Assembly (NCBI GenBank): GCA_022575985.1 | Contig: JAKSXM010000247.1 | Span: 519,501 to 583,500 of the forward strand | DNA length: 64,000 nucleotides | Reading direction: 5' to 3' | From: Anagrus nilaparvatae | Lineage: Eukaryota; Arthropoda; Insecta; Hymenoptera; Mymaridae | Made by a program: the position numbers and the translations under genes | In this document: piece after piece, positions 41,901 through 52,741 of the stretch | How positions within the stretch are numbered: the first letter of the stretch is position 1 | How the letters are laid out: each line of letters opens with the position of its first letter | The notes under the pieces: generated by a model | What the model saw: only the letters and a program-made list of their open reading frames with translations | Database searches by the model: none | Told to the model about the DNA's origin: nothing

Positions 41901-44900
41901 TCTTAGCGATTTCTCGGGCATGCACTACTCAAAAAAATGTTACATATCTAGGGCAAAAACAATTTATTTTCTGCCCTAGGGAGACGGATTTTTTGCCTTG
42001 TATATGTAGAACTATGTTTTAGAACACGGAATAAAATATGGGGAGCGCCTTTTGCATATAGCTACATGCAAAGTCAAAACCAATATTTTAGCCCTTGTTT
42101 AATAAATAGTTATTTCGGATAAACAGGGAAATTATCTATCCGAAACTAAGAGAAAAAATTTTTTCATGTTAATGAGAGTTTCTAACAGAAAAAATAAGAA
42201 AAATTATCCCTAATTTTTCTTACTTTCTTTATAAAAGTCCAAAACACAAAAATAGCAGCCAAAAATTGAGATTTCGCTCTGGGAGGCTAATAATTGGGTT
42301 GGTGATTTGTTTTTGGTATTATTTTCAGAAAAAAATAATTTGGGATAGTTTTAAAGACTCGACCATACATTTCATACACACTTCATGCGAGACCCACGAA
42401 TTGCCTTAATTTAAAACCTTGAAAAAGCATTTATGGAATATTGGCTATATTTCCTTTTTACAAGACGTATATTTTAATAAAACCAGTAATATATATTTTT
42501 AGTTATAATTTTATAAACTTTTTAGACAAAAACTTACTGAGCTTAATGAGATTAATGAAAGATTAAAATCTCGATTGCATGATGTCACCAACACAGCTTT
42601 TGATGATGAATTTGAATTTGATTTAGAAAATCCACAAACAGACCATACTTTAAATACAAACAAAATTTTACCAATTGATGAAGATACTGATGTAAATATT
42701 AATCCAAGGTGGCATTCTCAGTCTCATTCACAAATCCAAAATGTATCCGATGAAAGAGAAACAGAGACAAATAAAAAAATATCTGAAACAGTTCATAAAC
42801 GACAGCAGAATAGAAATATTTATTCAGAAAATATAAATCACCGAGTGAGGCCAAATGAAGAAAATATAAATACATTAAAAGAAGTAAATTTTTCTAAACA
42901 ATTACCTACTAATAATTTAGCTGAAAAATATAACGAAGATTTTGTGCCAAAGGGTACAAGAATGTCTATTAATCATTTGCTTGACAAACTTAATACTCCA
43001 TTAAATACTGTACACAAAATAAATGGACCAATGCAACAAAATGTTATTGATTTTTTGGGTAGTTTAAGGCACAGTAATAATACCTGCACAAATGATTCAT
43101 CATTTAATAGAGATATTAATCCTTCTAATAGCTCTAGCCAAATGTATACTAATACTAATAAAAATTTTTTCAATGAAGAGTGTAAAGAAAATTATTCCTC
43201 AACTTCTTCAAAAGAAACTTCTCAAAAAACTGATCGGGGTATTTATTTTGATTACTTTTATAGTTGTTAAAAATTGTTGTTTATTAATTTTATTTATTTT
43301 AGTTACAAATAAATCATCTGGGGACCATCAAAAGAAAGTACAAAATAGTAGTGAAAGTTTACAAAAACCCAATAAAATATCTAATATGATTCGAGATGAG
43401 TTATTGGTGGATCAGAATGATATATCTAATTTAGATAATTTATCATCATTTTTAATTTCATCAAATGTGAGACATAGGAATACGGATAGTTTTAGTCCTT
43501 TATTGTATCAAAATTTAATCCCTGACTTAGGCGTAACAAGTCCAACAGAATTAAATAGTTTAGGAAATCATGAATTACATAGTAATACCGCTTCAGAAAG
43601 ACAAGCTATTATTGATTTAGATAATAGGTACACAGAAAATTTTAATAAAGCGTTAAATAATGGACTTCAAAATTTACAACGTTTTGATTCAAACACAGTA
43701 TTGACAAACTGTGATAACATTTCACAACGTGGTTGGGTAAGTAATTTATTATTTTTTACATAAAAATTTTTTAAAAAAAACTTGCAACCCGTGTCTCACA
43801 TTCAGTTTAAATTTATATTTTGAATCTTGAAGCCTTTATAATTTTAAGCAACAAAAAAAATAATTTTTAGCTCCTAAAATCCTTATAATTTTTTAGAGGG
43901 GGGGGGGGGGGTGAAATGGACTATGAATTGGTCAAATTTTTTACTATTTTTTGAGCTTGAATATTTCAGGAATTACACGTTATTTCAATTACACGTTTGG
44001 GGTGTAAAATATCTATTGTAATTTTGTTAAAATGGAAAATGTTTATTAGGAATGGTATTTGGTGTTATTTGTTAATATTTTTATTGGTTTCACTCAGAAT
44101 CAAGAATCTTTCAACAGTTTCATCATGGTTTTAATATCAAATAGTACACCCAATAAAAGTTTAATAAGAAACAGATTTATAAAAATTATTTTAAAAAAAT
44201 TAATTTTTTATTCGTAACTAAAGTATTTATTATATTATAAGTTCGGTTATTGGCTCGGCAGGGGGAGGGTGAAATATTGACGTTCTTAGAGGGGGGGGGG
44301 GGTGAAAAATTGACGTTTTTAGGGGTGGGGTGAAAAAATATCGATTTTAAAGGGGGCGGACTTAGAATATTTTCAATTTAGGGGCTTAGAATAATTTGAA
44401 GTAGAATTCATCAGGCCCTGATAAGTACAAGAACTTAGAATACTTTAAGTTTATGGATTCAGGATAATTTATATTTCAGGATTTATTATAATTTCGGTTT
44501 TTGGATTTATTACCGTTATGAGTGAACATGTTCCATGCTCGCTGGTTGTGTAGTTACACAAACCGGTTATAATTTTTTTAATCCAAATGGGTGAAACAAA
44601 ATAAAATGTCCAAACAAATTCATAAAAAAGCATCAGTTATTGTAATAATATATAATATAAATAAAATTATTAAATGGTGAATATCCTATCCTAAAAATGG
44701 GTTAGTATCGATACAGTAACTATATGTACATGGTTATCGCTAAAAGAGTCATTCTGATTGGCTCATACAAATTTCATTGTTAATAGGTTAAAATTAATTG
44801 TTTTATTGTTTATATTATTTTTTTATTTTGGTTAATTTTTGAGTTTGCAGCGTTTTATCGAAAACTACCGAAAAACCTCGTTTTATAAGATTGAGCGAAC

Positions 44901-47900
44901 ATATTTGCATTTCTAGCCCCAGAATTCCCTTGGGAATGAATGCAGGGCTGTTTGCATGTCTTTACAACATATGAGAGTATATTTTCCAGTAAAAATTAGC
45001 TTTTTAAAACACTTTGTGGCTTCTGTAAAGAATAAGGATATTAACTACCTTTTTTGTTTGAGTAGAGAGTACACTGAAAAAAAGAACCACGGGTAGCGCT
45101 TAGTTTTTACGACCAACCAAGAGCACTAGCAGTTTTCTAAGCTCATCGCTTATGCAATCTCACCATATTCTTTAGAAATATTTTAAATCGTCGCCGCTTG
45201 GAATTTCTACGGGAAACGCATAGATTTTTCTAAGCGCGTGGACAAGTCATATTACTGAACTCCGCCTCTTACTATTTTTAAGGCATTAGACTTGGAATTA
45301 CCAACACATATACATATGTTGCTATAGTATATGTATTAAAGTTTGAATATCCATGAATTAAAATAAAAATTTAGTATACTTAAAGTAAAATATTCTATTA
45401 TAATATTTCTTAAGTACAGTCGGCTTCAATAATGCCTTTACCACCAATAAATCCATAAAAATACAAAAGATTAATTAAATATTTAAATTTTATGAGTTTA
45501 TTTATTATAAACGATTATAAAAAAAAAAAAATGCATCAAATAAGAAAATTAGCACTTTTTTAATTATTATAAAATCTACAAATTAACCCGATTAGGACGC
45601 ATTTTGAATTGTGAAAATCCACCGAGAACTCGTGAAAATCGGGAGAAAATAAAAAATATTGCAGTTTTTAAAAAGTTAAATATTGACCTTATTATTCAAC
45701 CGATTTTTTAAATTCAAATTTCCTTTTAATTAGGTTAAAAAGTAGAATATTAGTGGACCAAAAAATCCTTATTTTTATCAAAAATTGCAAAAAAAAATGA
45801 TAAAAAAATAAAAGAAATTTTAATGAACCCTGCTGTGAATAATTAAAATTATACGTAATGTAAATTTTGTCTTAATTCACAGCAGGGTTCATTAAAATTT
45901 CTTTTATTTTTTTATCATTTTTTTTTTGCAATTTTTGATAAAAATAAGGATTTTTTGGACCACTAATATTCTACTTTTTAACCCGATTAAAAGGAAATTT
46001 GAATTTAAAAAATCGGTTGAATAATAAGGTCAATATTTAACTTTTTAAAAACTGCAATATTTTTTATTTTCACCCGATTTTCGCGAGTTCTCGGTGGATT
46101 TTCACAATTCAAAATGCGTTCTAATCGGGTTAAATTGTAGATTTTATAATAATTAAAAAAGTGCTAATTTTCTTATTTGATGCAATTTTTTTTTTTATAA
46201 TAAATAAACGCATAAAATTTAAATATTTAATTATTTTTTTATATTTTTATGGATTTATTGGTGGTAAAGGCATTATTGAAGCCGACTGTACCAAGGAAGA
46301 ATTACAGGAAACGGCGCTTAGAAAAATCTACGATAAATGCGAGGATTTTTTCTAGCGAGCACGGTTGGTTCTTTAACTTAGCGTCGTGTCTGAAAACCAC
46401 CTCTCTCTGTGACTAGAAAATATTACCTATTTGCTTGTATTCAAAATCCATTCGCTGCGCTTATAAAAACCAAGCGCTGTCTTTGTTTCTTTTTTTCAGT
46501 GTATATAACAAGAAGTCATATATTAAAAAATGTATATTTAAAATTTGAAGATCCTGAATGGTGACTTGAAGGGTGACTCCTTCATTATTAAATAATTCAA
46601 AATAATTGTTTTTTCTAGCATCTTATATACGTGATTTTTATAGGACGCCTTTTTTGTAATAAAAAATTTTAGTATTTTTTTAGTACAATATATAAAAAAC
46701 ATATCGTAGAATATAATTATTACATTTATTTTAGACTAGGGTAATTTGTTTATAACAAAAATTTTATTTATTTAGCAATTCTATCGTACAGTCGTGCGTG
46801 CACAGGGCTCTCGCCTAGCTGCTTATATTTATTATACCCAGTTTCGTTATCAACATCCTTAACAATTACCCACTATTTACAAAAGCATATATAATTAATT
46901 GCTAATTCTATCGACTATGAATGCATGATTCGGAATTTGTGGGTTAATAAATACTACATTATATTAAGTCTTAGTCATCTTTTATGATACTTATGTCTTC
47001 ATACTGTAAGATTGTTGTGCTTTAAGGGAGTTGAAGCGTGGAGGAAAGAAGATAAATTTTTTTTTCGGACTTCTTTCTTCCTCTCACGAGTTTCGTATAA
47101 GAAATTCCAAAATGTTTTTGTTTATATTTCTGTAAATAAACTCCTAAGAGCTCTGAAATTTTATCAGTGTGTTTTTATAATAATAAATTATATTTTAACA
47201 AAATATTATCAAAATCTGTTTTGTAAATTTTTTGTTTGGAGCTCTTAAAATCTCTTACGGTGAATAAGTATGTAATATAAATAAGTACGTATTGTACAAA
47301 ATTTACAAAACAGATTTTGATAATATTTGGTTAAAATATAATTTATTATTATAAAAACACACTGAAAAAATTTCAGAGCTCTTAGGAGTTTATTTACAGA
47401 AATATAAACAAAAACATTTTGGAATTTCTTATACGAAACTCGTGAGAGGAAGAAAGAAGTCCGAAAAAAATATATCTTCTTTCCTCCACGCTTCAACTCC
47501 CTTAATTTTTCTTTTCTGGTCAGCGGCCAGAAAGCACGTATTTCCCGGCCGCTGCGCGTCCGGCAAAGACGTATTTTCTCGCCACTGATGCAGAAAAATC
47601 GTATACGACCCTGGGCCATAAAAAAAGAATGCCCCAAATCGCAGTTTACCATCCTCGGCTTCGCCTCGGAAGGTAATTTACGAGCGATTTGGGCCATTCT
47701 TTATTTTTCTGGCCATGGGTCGTAATATACTATTTCATAAAAATTGCATGAATATTTAAGCAACTCGCTTGAATTTTAAAGCAATTTTCTCTAATTTTCA
47801 AGTTTATCAACCTTACAGTGAAGCAAGTGAAGGTATAGATTTATTACTGATCAACCTTTGCCATAAATTACTTTGGGTACCAGACAATAATTCGTCTAGA

Positions 47901-48644
47901 ATAGGAAAATCCTGAATAATTTTTTTTATTAATTTATATTTAACTCTTTCCTGAGGAATTGCCCCCACCACAAGTCACATGATACACGCTTTACGCAGTT
48001 TATTTTACTTTATTTATTTAATATATTAATTTATTTAAAATAAAATACTTGATAAATCATTTGTAAAAAACTAATATTTTTATATTTGATGAATAAAAAT
48101 AATTTTAAACGTTACTACATAGCTGTAGGACTACTCCATACACGCATACTTATGTAAGTCACACAGAGAACGATTTAGGGAGATTCCTCAGGAAAGAGTT
48201 AAACTGTAAAATTAATATCTCAATTGTTTTTTTTTTTTAATTAATTATAAAATTTAAATTTTCCTTTAGGGATCAACAAATTCCGATAGCCAAACTAGGA
48301 CTCAACTTGATGTGTTAGACGCTGCAACAGGTTCGTCAGTAGTATCAAGGTTAACTCCTGCTGGATTATCAGAAAATTTTAACAGTAACACTACCACTGG
48401 AATTATTCCAACTACTTCAAATGGTGATTTAATAGAATGTAATAGCCCAGGAATACCTGATGATCGATTTGAAAATTTATTTTTAAAATGCAACGAAAGT
48501 GATGAACATAATAATTTAATTATATCTGCGCCATCAGAACCTTCAGTTGCTTCAGTATCTCGACAAGCACCAGATGGTGGTAATCCAACAGAAGAACCAC
48601 CATCAACAGCATCTCTCACAACTCAAAATGAAAATGAAATTTAA
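32929..48644 (+). CDS. C2 domain-containing protein 3 (C2CD3), centriolar
   Basis: C2CD3 is a multi-C2 protein of the distal centriole, needed for distal appendages and ciliogenesis in vertebrates. Thirteen exons join in frame: 32929-33095, 33154-33947, 34009-34110, 34173-34313, 34379-34654, 34728-34993, 35061-35396, 35466-35832, 35938-36482, 36549-36970, 42526-43238, 43303-43736, 48270-48644, giving 1645 aa. The N-terminus (SLPPRVEGKIHGYLKLTIDK, then ILVSWWGEKD) matches the characteristic C2CD3 N-terminal C2 domain. Further C2-like segments include GLIYVAQGRDLPAFNTYLIC in the exon at 35061, VSVDDWVSIIDPVTG at 35466 and FEKDLVIGFAAIDLS at 36549. Human C2CD3 is about 2350 aa; this one is shorter and its last three exons are low-complexity and Asn/Ser-rich. 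Two introns (5.5 kb and 4.5 kb) are filled with transposons. The 34313 donor and 35466 acceptor were chosen on frame and family fit. Confidence 0.9.
37300..38430. repeat. Half copy of the palindrome family, in C2CD3 intron
   Basis: Ends in the shared block TTTTTGACATAAAAGCGGAA, CTTTTTGGCACC, ACTACCAGAAAACACGGGTC (38255-38390), also seen at 55300-55440, 56620-56750, 62865-62975 and 63785-63895. Only one arm is evident here. It directly precedes the CACGGTAG element. Confidence 0.6.
39025..39372. mobile_element. MITE-like inverted repeat within the third CACGGTAG element
   Basis: The left block CGGCCCTTTCCCACTCC, AATTGGAGCTGTGGAAA, GGCCCGGCTTGAATTG is mirrored on the right by CAATTCAAGCCGG, GTTTCACAGCTCCAATTTTT, AGGGAAGGGTCGG. 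About 350 bp, GC-richer than its host; no clean target duplication was determined. Confidence 0.65.
40009..40253. mobile_element. Small hAT-like MITE, GGGGTGTG ends
   Basis: Inverted ends GGGGTGTGTGGTTACCCGA and TCGGGTCACCGCACACCCC. A 7-bp direct repeat TAGGTAT flanks it (40002-40008 and 40254-40260), 8 bp with one mismatch if extended, which is the hAT pattern. The interior repeats the GGGTACCCGACCCGA theme. Chance frames cross it. Confidence 0.65.
40754..41479. mobile_element. Inverted-repeat element with about 38-bp ends, in C2CD3 intron
   Basis: GTAGATTTTAATAAAGTGTG, TATGAAATGTATGGTTGGG on the left is mirrored by CCCGACCATACATTCCATAC, ACACTTCATTTAAATCTAC on the right. It begins 31 bp after the CACGGTAG element. 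The interior contains a dispersed GGGTCGC unit and a block (40975-41475) duplicated directly at 41735-42395. Confidence 0.7.
41735..42395 (+). repeat. Direct duplicate of part of the 40754-41479 element
   Basis: Shared phrases AGAGCTCTC, AAATTTAAGCCTGGTTA, AGATTTTTCACTAATAG, CCGACC/TCGACCATACATTTCATAC follow in the same order as at 40975-41475. About 660 bp, diverged, lacking the left terminal repeat. Confidence 0.65.
43890..44580 (+). repeat. Fragment of CACGGTAG element interior, in C2CD3 intron
   Basis: 44340-44580 (GGACTTAGAATATTTTCAAT, CTTAGAATAATTTGAAGTAG, ATGAGTGAACATGTTCCATG, CTGGTTGTGTAGTTACACAA) matches 15400-15620. The G-rich GGGGTGAAATGGAC pieces at 43898-44350 correspond to the G-rich part near 14310 (inverted). 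No TTGGTTGAA ends are present, so this is a truncated internal copy. Confidence 0.7.
45072..46501. mobile_element. Foldback element with CACTGAAAAAAAGAA ends and TA duplication
   Basis: Ends CACTGAAAAAAAGAA and TTCTTTTTTTCAGTG are flanked by TA at both sides (45070-71, 46502-03). Inside, arms 45415-45840 and 45875-46290 are nearly perfect inverted copies around a loop of about 34 bp; outside them the terminal 340 and 210 bp are more weakly related. No transposase; the frame at 46161-46355 is chance. 1430 bp, lying in the last C2CD3 intron. Confidence 0.8.
47022..47505. repeat. Palindrome, arms about 208 bp, abutting hairpin repeat copy 3
   Basis: Arm 47022-47231 (TAAGGGAGTTGAAGCGTGG, GAGGAAAGAAG) recurs inverted at 47298-47505 with very few differences, around a loop of about 66 bp. 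Its right end lies 5 bp from the hairpin repeat at 47511, so the two may form one larger element. Confidence 0.85.
47511..47733 (+). repeat. GC-rich hairpin repeat, copy 3
   Basis: Runs from CTTTTCTGGTCAGCGGCCAG to GGCCATGGGTCGTAATATAC. The core 47628-47700 is a nested stem: GAATGCCCCAAATCGC pairs with GCGATTTGGGCCATTC, then AGTTTACC with GGTAAtTT, with a GGCTTCGCC apex. A second small stem (GCGGCCAG..CGGCCGC) lies upstream. Sits in the last C2CD3 intron. Confidence 0.85.
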
Positions 48645-49594
48645 AAAATATAAATATATTTTTTAATTATTTATTAATGATAACATTTTTGTTAATTAGC
48701 TTTAAATTATATATATTTTTATTCTAAGATTATAAATATTTATATAATATATTAATAATTTGTAACTATATTATATTAAAGTATAGAGTAATATTATAAT
48801 GATATTTTAAACATTTTTATAATATATTATTAGTCTAATTAATTAAACACTGTAAGATTGCTTCTTTAGAAATTTTCTTGAATACTTTAAAATGGATCAG
48901 TGTTACTCTTGAGAATTCATGCAAATTTCTAGTGGACTAATCTGACTGTGCTTGCATCAAGGAATTTTATATGCTTAAAATAATATTAAGTATAAGAGAA
49001 AATATGTTCTTAACATTGTGTATAATATATAATATTCAAGTGCTTAAAATACAATAAGTTATAAAATATGCAATAATGAAAAGTGTTCAATTATAATTAT
49101 ATTCTATTTTAAATTCACTGTAAAAAAATTGCCCTTAATCTTGATCGTCATAGTAAAAGCGAGGGCAATTTTTTTTTTAGATATGCATAATACAATTTAA
49201 AAAAAAATTTAAGCTAAACTTTTTGTACATGTCATCTGATATTTTTGTATAATCTTATATTATAATAAATAAATAATTTTTTTTTTTAAACCAAAATTAT
49301 TTTTATTGTTAGAATAACTAATTGGTGAATATTAAATTGAATTTTACATAGTTTATTCTTAAAAATTAATACTTAAATTTATACAAAAATTATTATTCAT
49401 AGGTATCTACGAAAAGGCTAAATAGCGTACGTTATACTGACGAGCCTCGCACTATTTAGCCAGAGGCGAAATATCCAAACAATTGTTAGCTCAATTTATC
49501 GAATAAATTATTCAGATGAAAAAAAAACGTATATAAAAAAGTTTTAAAATATATTTTAAATTTTCAAATTTGCGAAGTTTCGTCACACATTGCA
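48645..49594. other. 3' flank of C2CD3
   Basis: AT-rich; candidate poly(A) signal AATAAATAAATAA near 49264-49276. A perfect 10-bp stem GGCTAAATAG/CTATTTAGCC with a 26-base loop lies at 49416-49461. No gene. Confidence 0.5.
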
Positions 49595-49838
49595 AGTTCA
49601 AATAAAATTTTCTGATCTACGACCCGAAAGTACGTATTTCCCGGACAGTGCGCGGACGCAGAAAAATTTTATACGATCCTTGTCTATAAATTAATAAAGA
49701 ATGTCCCAAATCGCAGTTTATCATCCTCGACTTTGCCTCGGAAGGTTTTATTTTACACGTGCTTTACTGTACTTTAATTTACCTGCGAATTGGGCCATTC
49801 TTTACTTTTCTGGACGCAAGACGTAAATATACTATTTT
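49595..49838 (+). repeat. GC-rich hairpin repeat, copy 4 (diverged)
   Basis: Contains CGACCCGAAAGTACGTATTTCCCGG, CCCAAATCGCAGTTTATCATCC, GCCTCGGAAGG and GCGAATTGGGCCATTC. It ends in the family's ATATACTATTT. An extra stretch of about 27 bp (near 49748-49780) sits in the loop side of the stem. Confidence 0.75.
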
Positions 49839-50408
49839 TTTTAAAATAAAATTAATTCATTTTTATTTATAGTATAAATTTACCTTTTTCTGCTATAAAA
49901 TACAATTAAAAGAAAAACGGATTGTATTTTTTGTATAAAATAAATCATGATATAAAATGCTTTGTGCAAAAGATTATTTTTTACAACGCCTACGACATCC
50001 ATGGGCAATATCCGCCTTCAGAGAATTTTAAGTCATTTTAAAAGGTTCAGTAATTACTTCAAACCTTATGAAATTTTTAGCTTTAGATTAATCTGTGAAT
50101 TCCCAATCGATATTTTTTGGACAAATGAATTTTCCGATATAAAAAGATAACTCTTTACCTGGGGTTTTTAAGTAAAAAACGGACTCCAGAAAATGGAAAG
50201 ATCGATCCAAAATCTATTGTTTTAATATAATATTCTATTGGCAGAATTTAATGTCGCACGTTGTTTCAAGAGTGCGGCAGTTTTTCAGTGTAATATTTTC
50301 TAATCAGACTTTTTCACTTTACTTTTAAAATTTTCTTCTAAATTTTTAACCGGGGTATGGGCTTTTAACATTAAAGTTCTATTCTTTGAATTGTTTTTAA
50401 AGATTTAA

Positions 50409-52040
50409 TTAATCGATGTTATAAAATTCTTCTTTTTCAATAATACTTAAGTACGGAGAACTTCTTATTCTTTTGTTAATATGAATATTTAAAGCATCTT
50501 TATATACGCTTATTGTTAAAATTTTTCGATTCATTCGAGTTTTTGTTCTATGAGCTGCAAAATAAAGCAGATCATTTGTTATTTGATAACATTTAAAAAT
50601 ATCTAGATCCACAAGATTCGGCGAATTAAGAATTACCTTAATCAAACATTTATTTGTAAAAGAATTGTAACAACATTTCAATGATATCAAATTTGGCATT
50701 TTGGGCATTTCATTACCTGTTATTAAGGGTAATCGATTTATATTTAAGTATTTTAATTTTGGTAGCTGATAAATATAATTTAAACCGACGTCAGTGATAT
50801 TTTTACAAAAACCGAAGTTTACATCGTTTAATTCTAATAAATTTTCTCCTATGAATTTTAAATTCTCATCAATAAGTGTACGATTTCCTTCTAAATTTAG
50901 AACTTTTAAATTTTTTATTAAAGAAATATATTTAAGATCTTCTGGTGTAACAGAATCAAAAAGAGAATAACGCCCTTTAATACTCAAATTTTCTAAATTT
51001 TCGCAATAAAAAATATGTTTTACTATAGCATCGTTTGTACTTAAAAAATCTAATTTTAATGTCTTTAAATTTTTTGCTTGTTTGAAAAAACGAATTAATT
51101 TTTCAGGTCTACATCGTAATGTCTTTAATTTCAAACATCTTATCAAATCAAAATTAACATTTAATAAGCAATCATCCATTATTGCAGTATGCCAAGTACC
51201 ACAAATACTCAAACTTGCAATAGGGCATTTTAAAAACAATCGTGATAAAACATTTTCCGGATAAATTGAACCTATTTCTATCTCTAATTCACTTATTTTA
51301 CAACAATTTTGAATCAAAGACAGTAAAATTATATTTGAAATCCCATTTGGAATTTTTAATTTAAAATTTTCTAAATTTTTCAATTGAGATAGTGAGTTAG
51401 CTAATATTGAATCTTCTATCCAATCGGAACTAATTTTTAAAATCTTTAGGGTAGCTTCAGGTAAATTTGATAAGCAATTTCCATTTATAGGTATTCTTTT
51501 CAATTCAATTGATTTTAATTGCTTATTGTTACTTATGAATAAATAAGATAGTAGATCTTCAAAAAAGAGAGAGTCTTGGTAAAAAAAATAAATAAATTTT
51601 TCTAATTTAAGATATGAAATATTTTTACAATATCTTGAAATATTATCAAGTTCGTAATATAAAATCTTTGTAGGAGCTTTTAAAATTAAATATTCTAAGT
51701 TTACGCATAACTGACCAATTGAAACAAAATCCTTTCCATCAGGTGAATAATTTTGATCGTCAAAATCTCTTGCAAAAGAAATTTCAAGTTTCGTAAGATA
51801 AGGACCAAATTTTAGTAAGAGCGTTTTTAAAAAACCCATATTATTTCTCGTACAATCATGCTTGAATCCAAAGGATTTTGGTGTCTCAACAAATTTTGAA
51901 AAGCTTAAATCTTGGATTTTATGATAGAATTTTTCGGCAGTGGCCTTCCATGATCTACAAACTTGTTCAAATTTTAATCTATCTTGCAAAGTAAAGTATT
52001 GAAAAATGTGCGCTTGACAGTCGTAATTTAAACTATCCAC
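50409..52040 (-). CDS. F-box/leucine-rich-repeat protein, intronless
   Basis: F-box proteins recruit substrates to SCF ubiquitin ligases through Skp1. This 543-aa single-exon frame begins MDSLNYDCQAHIFQYFTLQD with F-box features to about residue 45 (LQDRLKFEQVCRSWKATAEKF). It is followed by many leucine-rich repeats of the FBXL type, seen as LKTLKLDFLS, LKVLNLEGNRTLIDENLKFI, FCKNITDVGLNYI and LVDLDIFKCYQITNDLL. No membrane segment. The absence of introns, against multi-exon neighbours, suggests a retrocopy or a member of an expanded intronless FBXL family. The exact orthologue is not recognised. A hAT element sits about 95 bp upstream of the start codon and may have changed its promoter. Confidence 0.85.
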   Translation of the reverse strand: MDSLNYDCQAHIFQYFTLQDRLKFEQVCRSWKATAEKFYHKIQDLSFSKFVETPKSFGFKHDCTRNNMGFLKTLLLKFGPYLTKLEISFARDFDDQNYSPDGKDFVSIGQLCVNLEYLILKAPTKILYYELDNISRYCKNISYLKLEKFIYFFYQDSLFFEDLLSYLFISNNKQLKSIELKRIPINGNCLSNLPEATLKILKISSDWIEDSILANSLSQLKNLENFKLKIPNGISNIILLSLIQNCCKISELEIEIGSIYPENVLSRLFLKCPIASLSICGTWHTAIMDDCLLNVNFDLIRCLKLKTLRCRPEKLIRFFKQAKNLKTLKLDFLSTNDAIVKHIFYCENLENLSIKGRYSLFDSVTPEDLKYISLIKNLKVLNLEGNRTLIDENLKFIGENLLELNDVNFGFCKNITDVGLNYIYQLPKLKYLNINRLPLITGNEMPKMPNLISLKCCYNSFTNKCLIKVILNSPNLVDLDIFKCYQITNDLLYFAAHRTKTRMNRKILTISVYKDALNIHINKRIRSSPYLSIIEKEEFYNID

Positions 52041-52741
52041 TGAAACATTTTAAAACTTCTATAAAATTTTATACTCAGAGTTTATAATTATTATAATATA
52101 CTATGTAATCACATATTAAAAAAATCATTCTTAATCTTACGTCAGTGATTTTTTTAACGTGCAGTTCTACACAAAAAGTGCAGTTCTGAAAAAATTTGTG
52201 CAGTTCTAAAACCTAGTTTGTGCAGTTCTAAAATTTAAATTTTTTTGATTTTTTATACAAAATATTTTATATTTTAAAAAAAATGAATTTTATATTGATA
52301 TTTTTCCTATAAAAGATGCATGTTTTATAATTTGTATACACGCCCACAGAGTATTATAAGGTTTACGAATTTTTAAATTATATTAAAATTATATTATATT
52401 AAAAATTTTTAAATTATATTATTAAGATATTATTCGTAATACATACGTCATAATCCCAAAGTCATAACAAAGAATTATATTCTTTCTCTTTAGTAATATC
52501 CAAATAACAACAGTAGAATAATCTTGTTTGCTTATAATACACAACGACAGTATTTTATTTTTGTGAGTAATTTTTAAGAGTCAGTGTTGCGGTCTCAATA
52601 TCAGTTATTTTGTTATAAGATTTAAAATCATCGTAAGTTAAAATTTTAAAAATGATTTTTTTTCAGATTTATGTAATTATGTATAAATAAGTTTTATAAA
52701 GTATAAAAAAAAATTTTTTTTTGATTTTTAGCTTGATTAAC

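Noticed and set aside
42973..43173. 66-codon minus frame
   Set aside because: Antisense shadow of a C2CD3 exon.
43092..43302. Start of a 223-codon plus frame running to 43763
   Set aside because: Only the part from 43303 is a C2CD3 exon; the first third reads an exon in the wrong frame and an intron.
47245..47697. 150-codon minus frame shared in part with 58798-59019
   Set aside because: The shared part is simply the hairpin repeat in two copies; the rest is palindrome arm. No protein character.
48302..48619. 105-codon minus frame
   Set aside because: Antisense shadow of the last C2CD3 exon, whose plus frame continues the gene across a proper acceptor.
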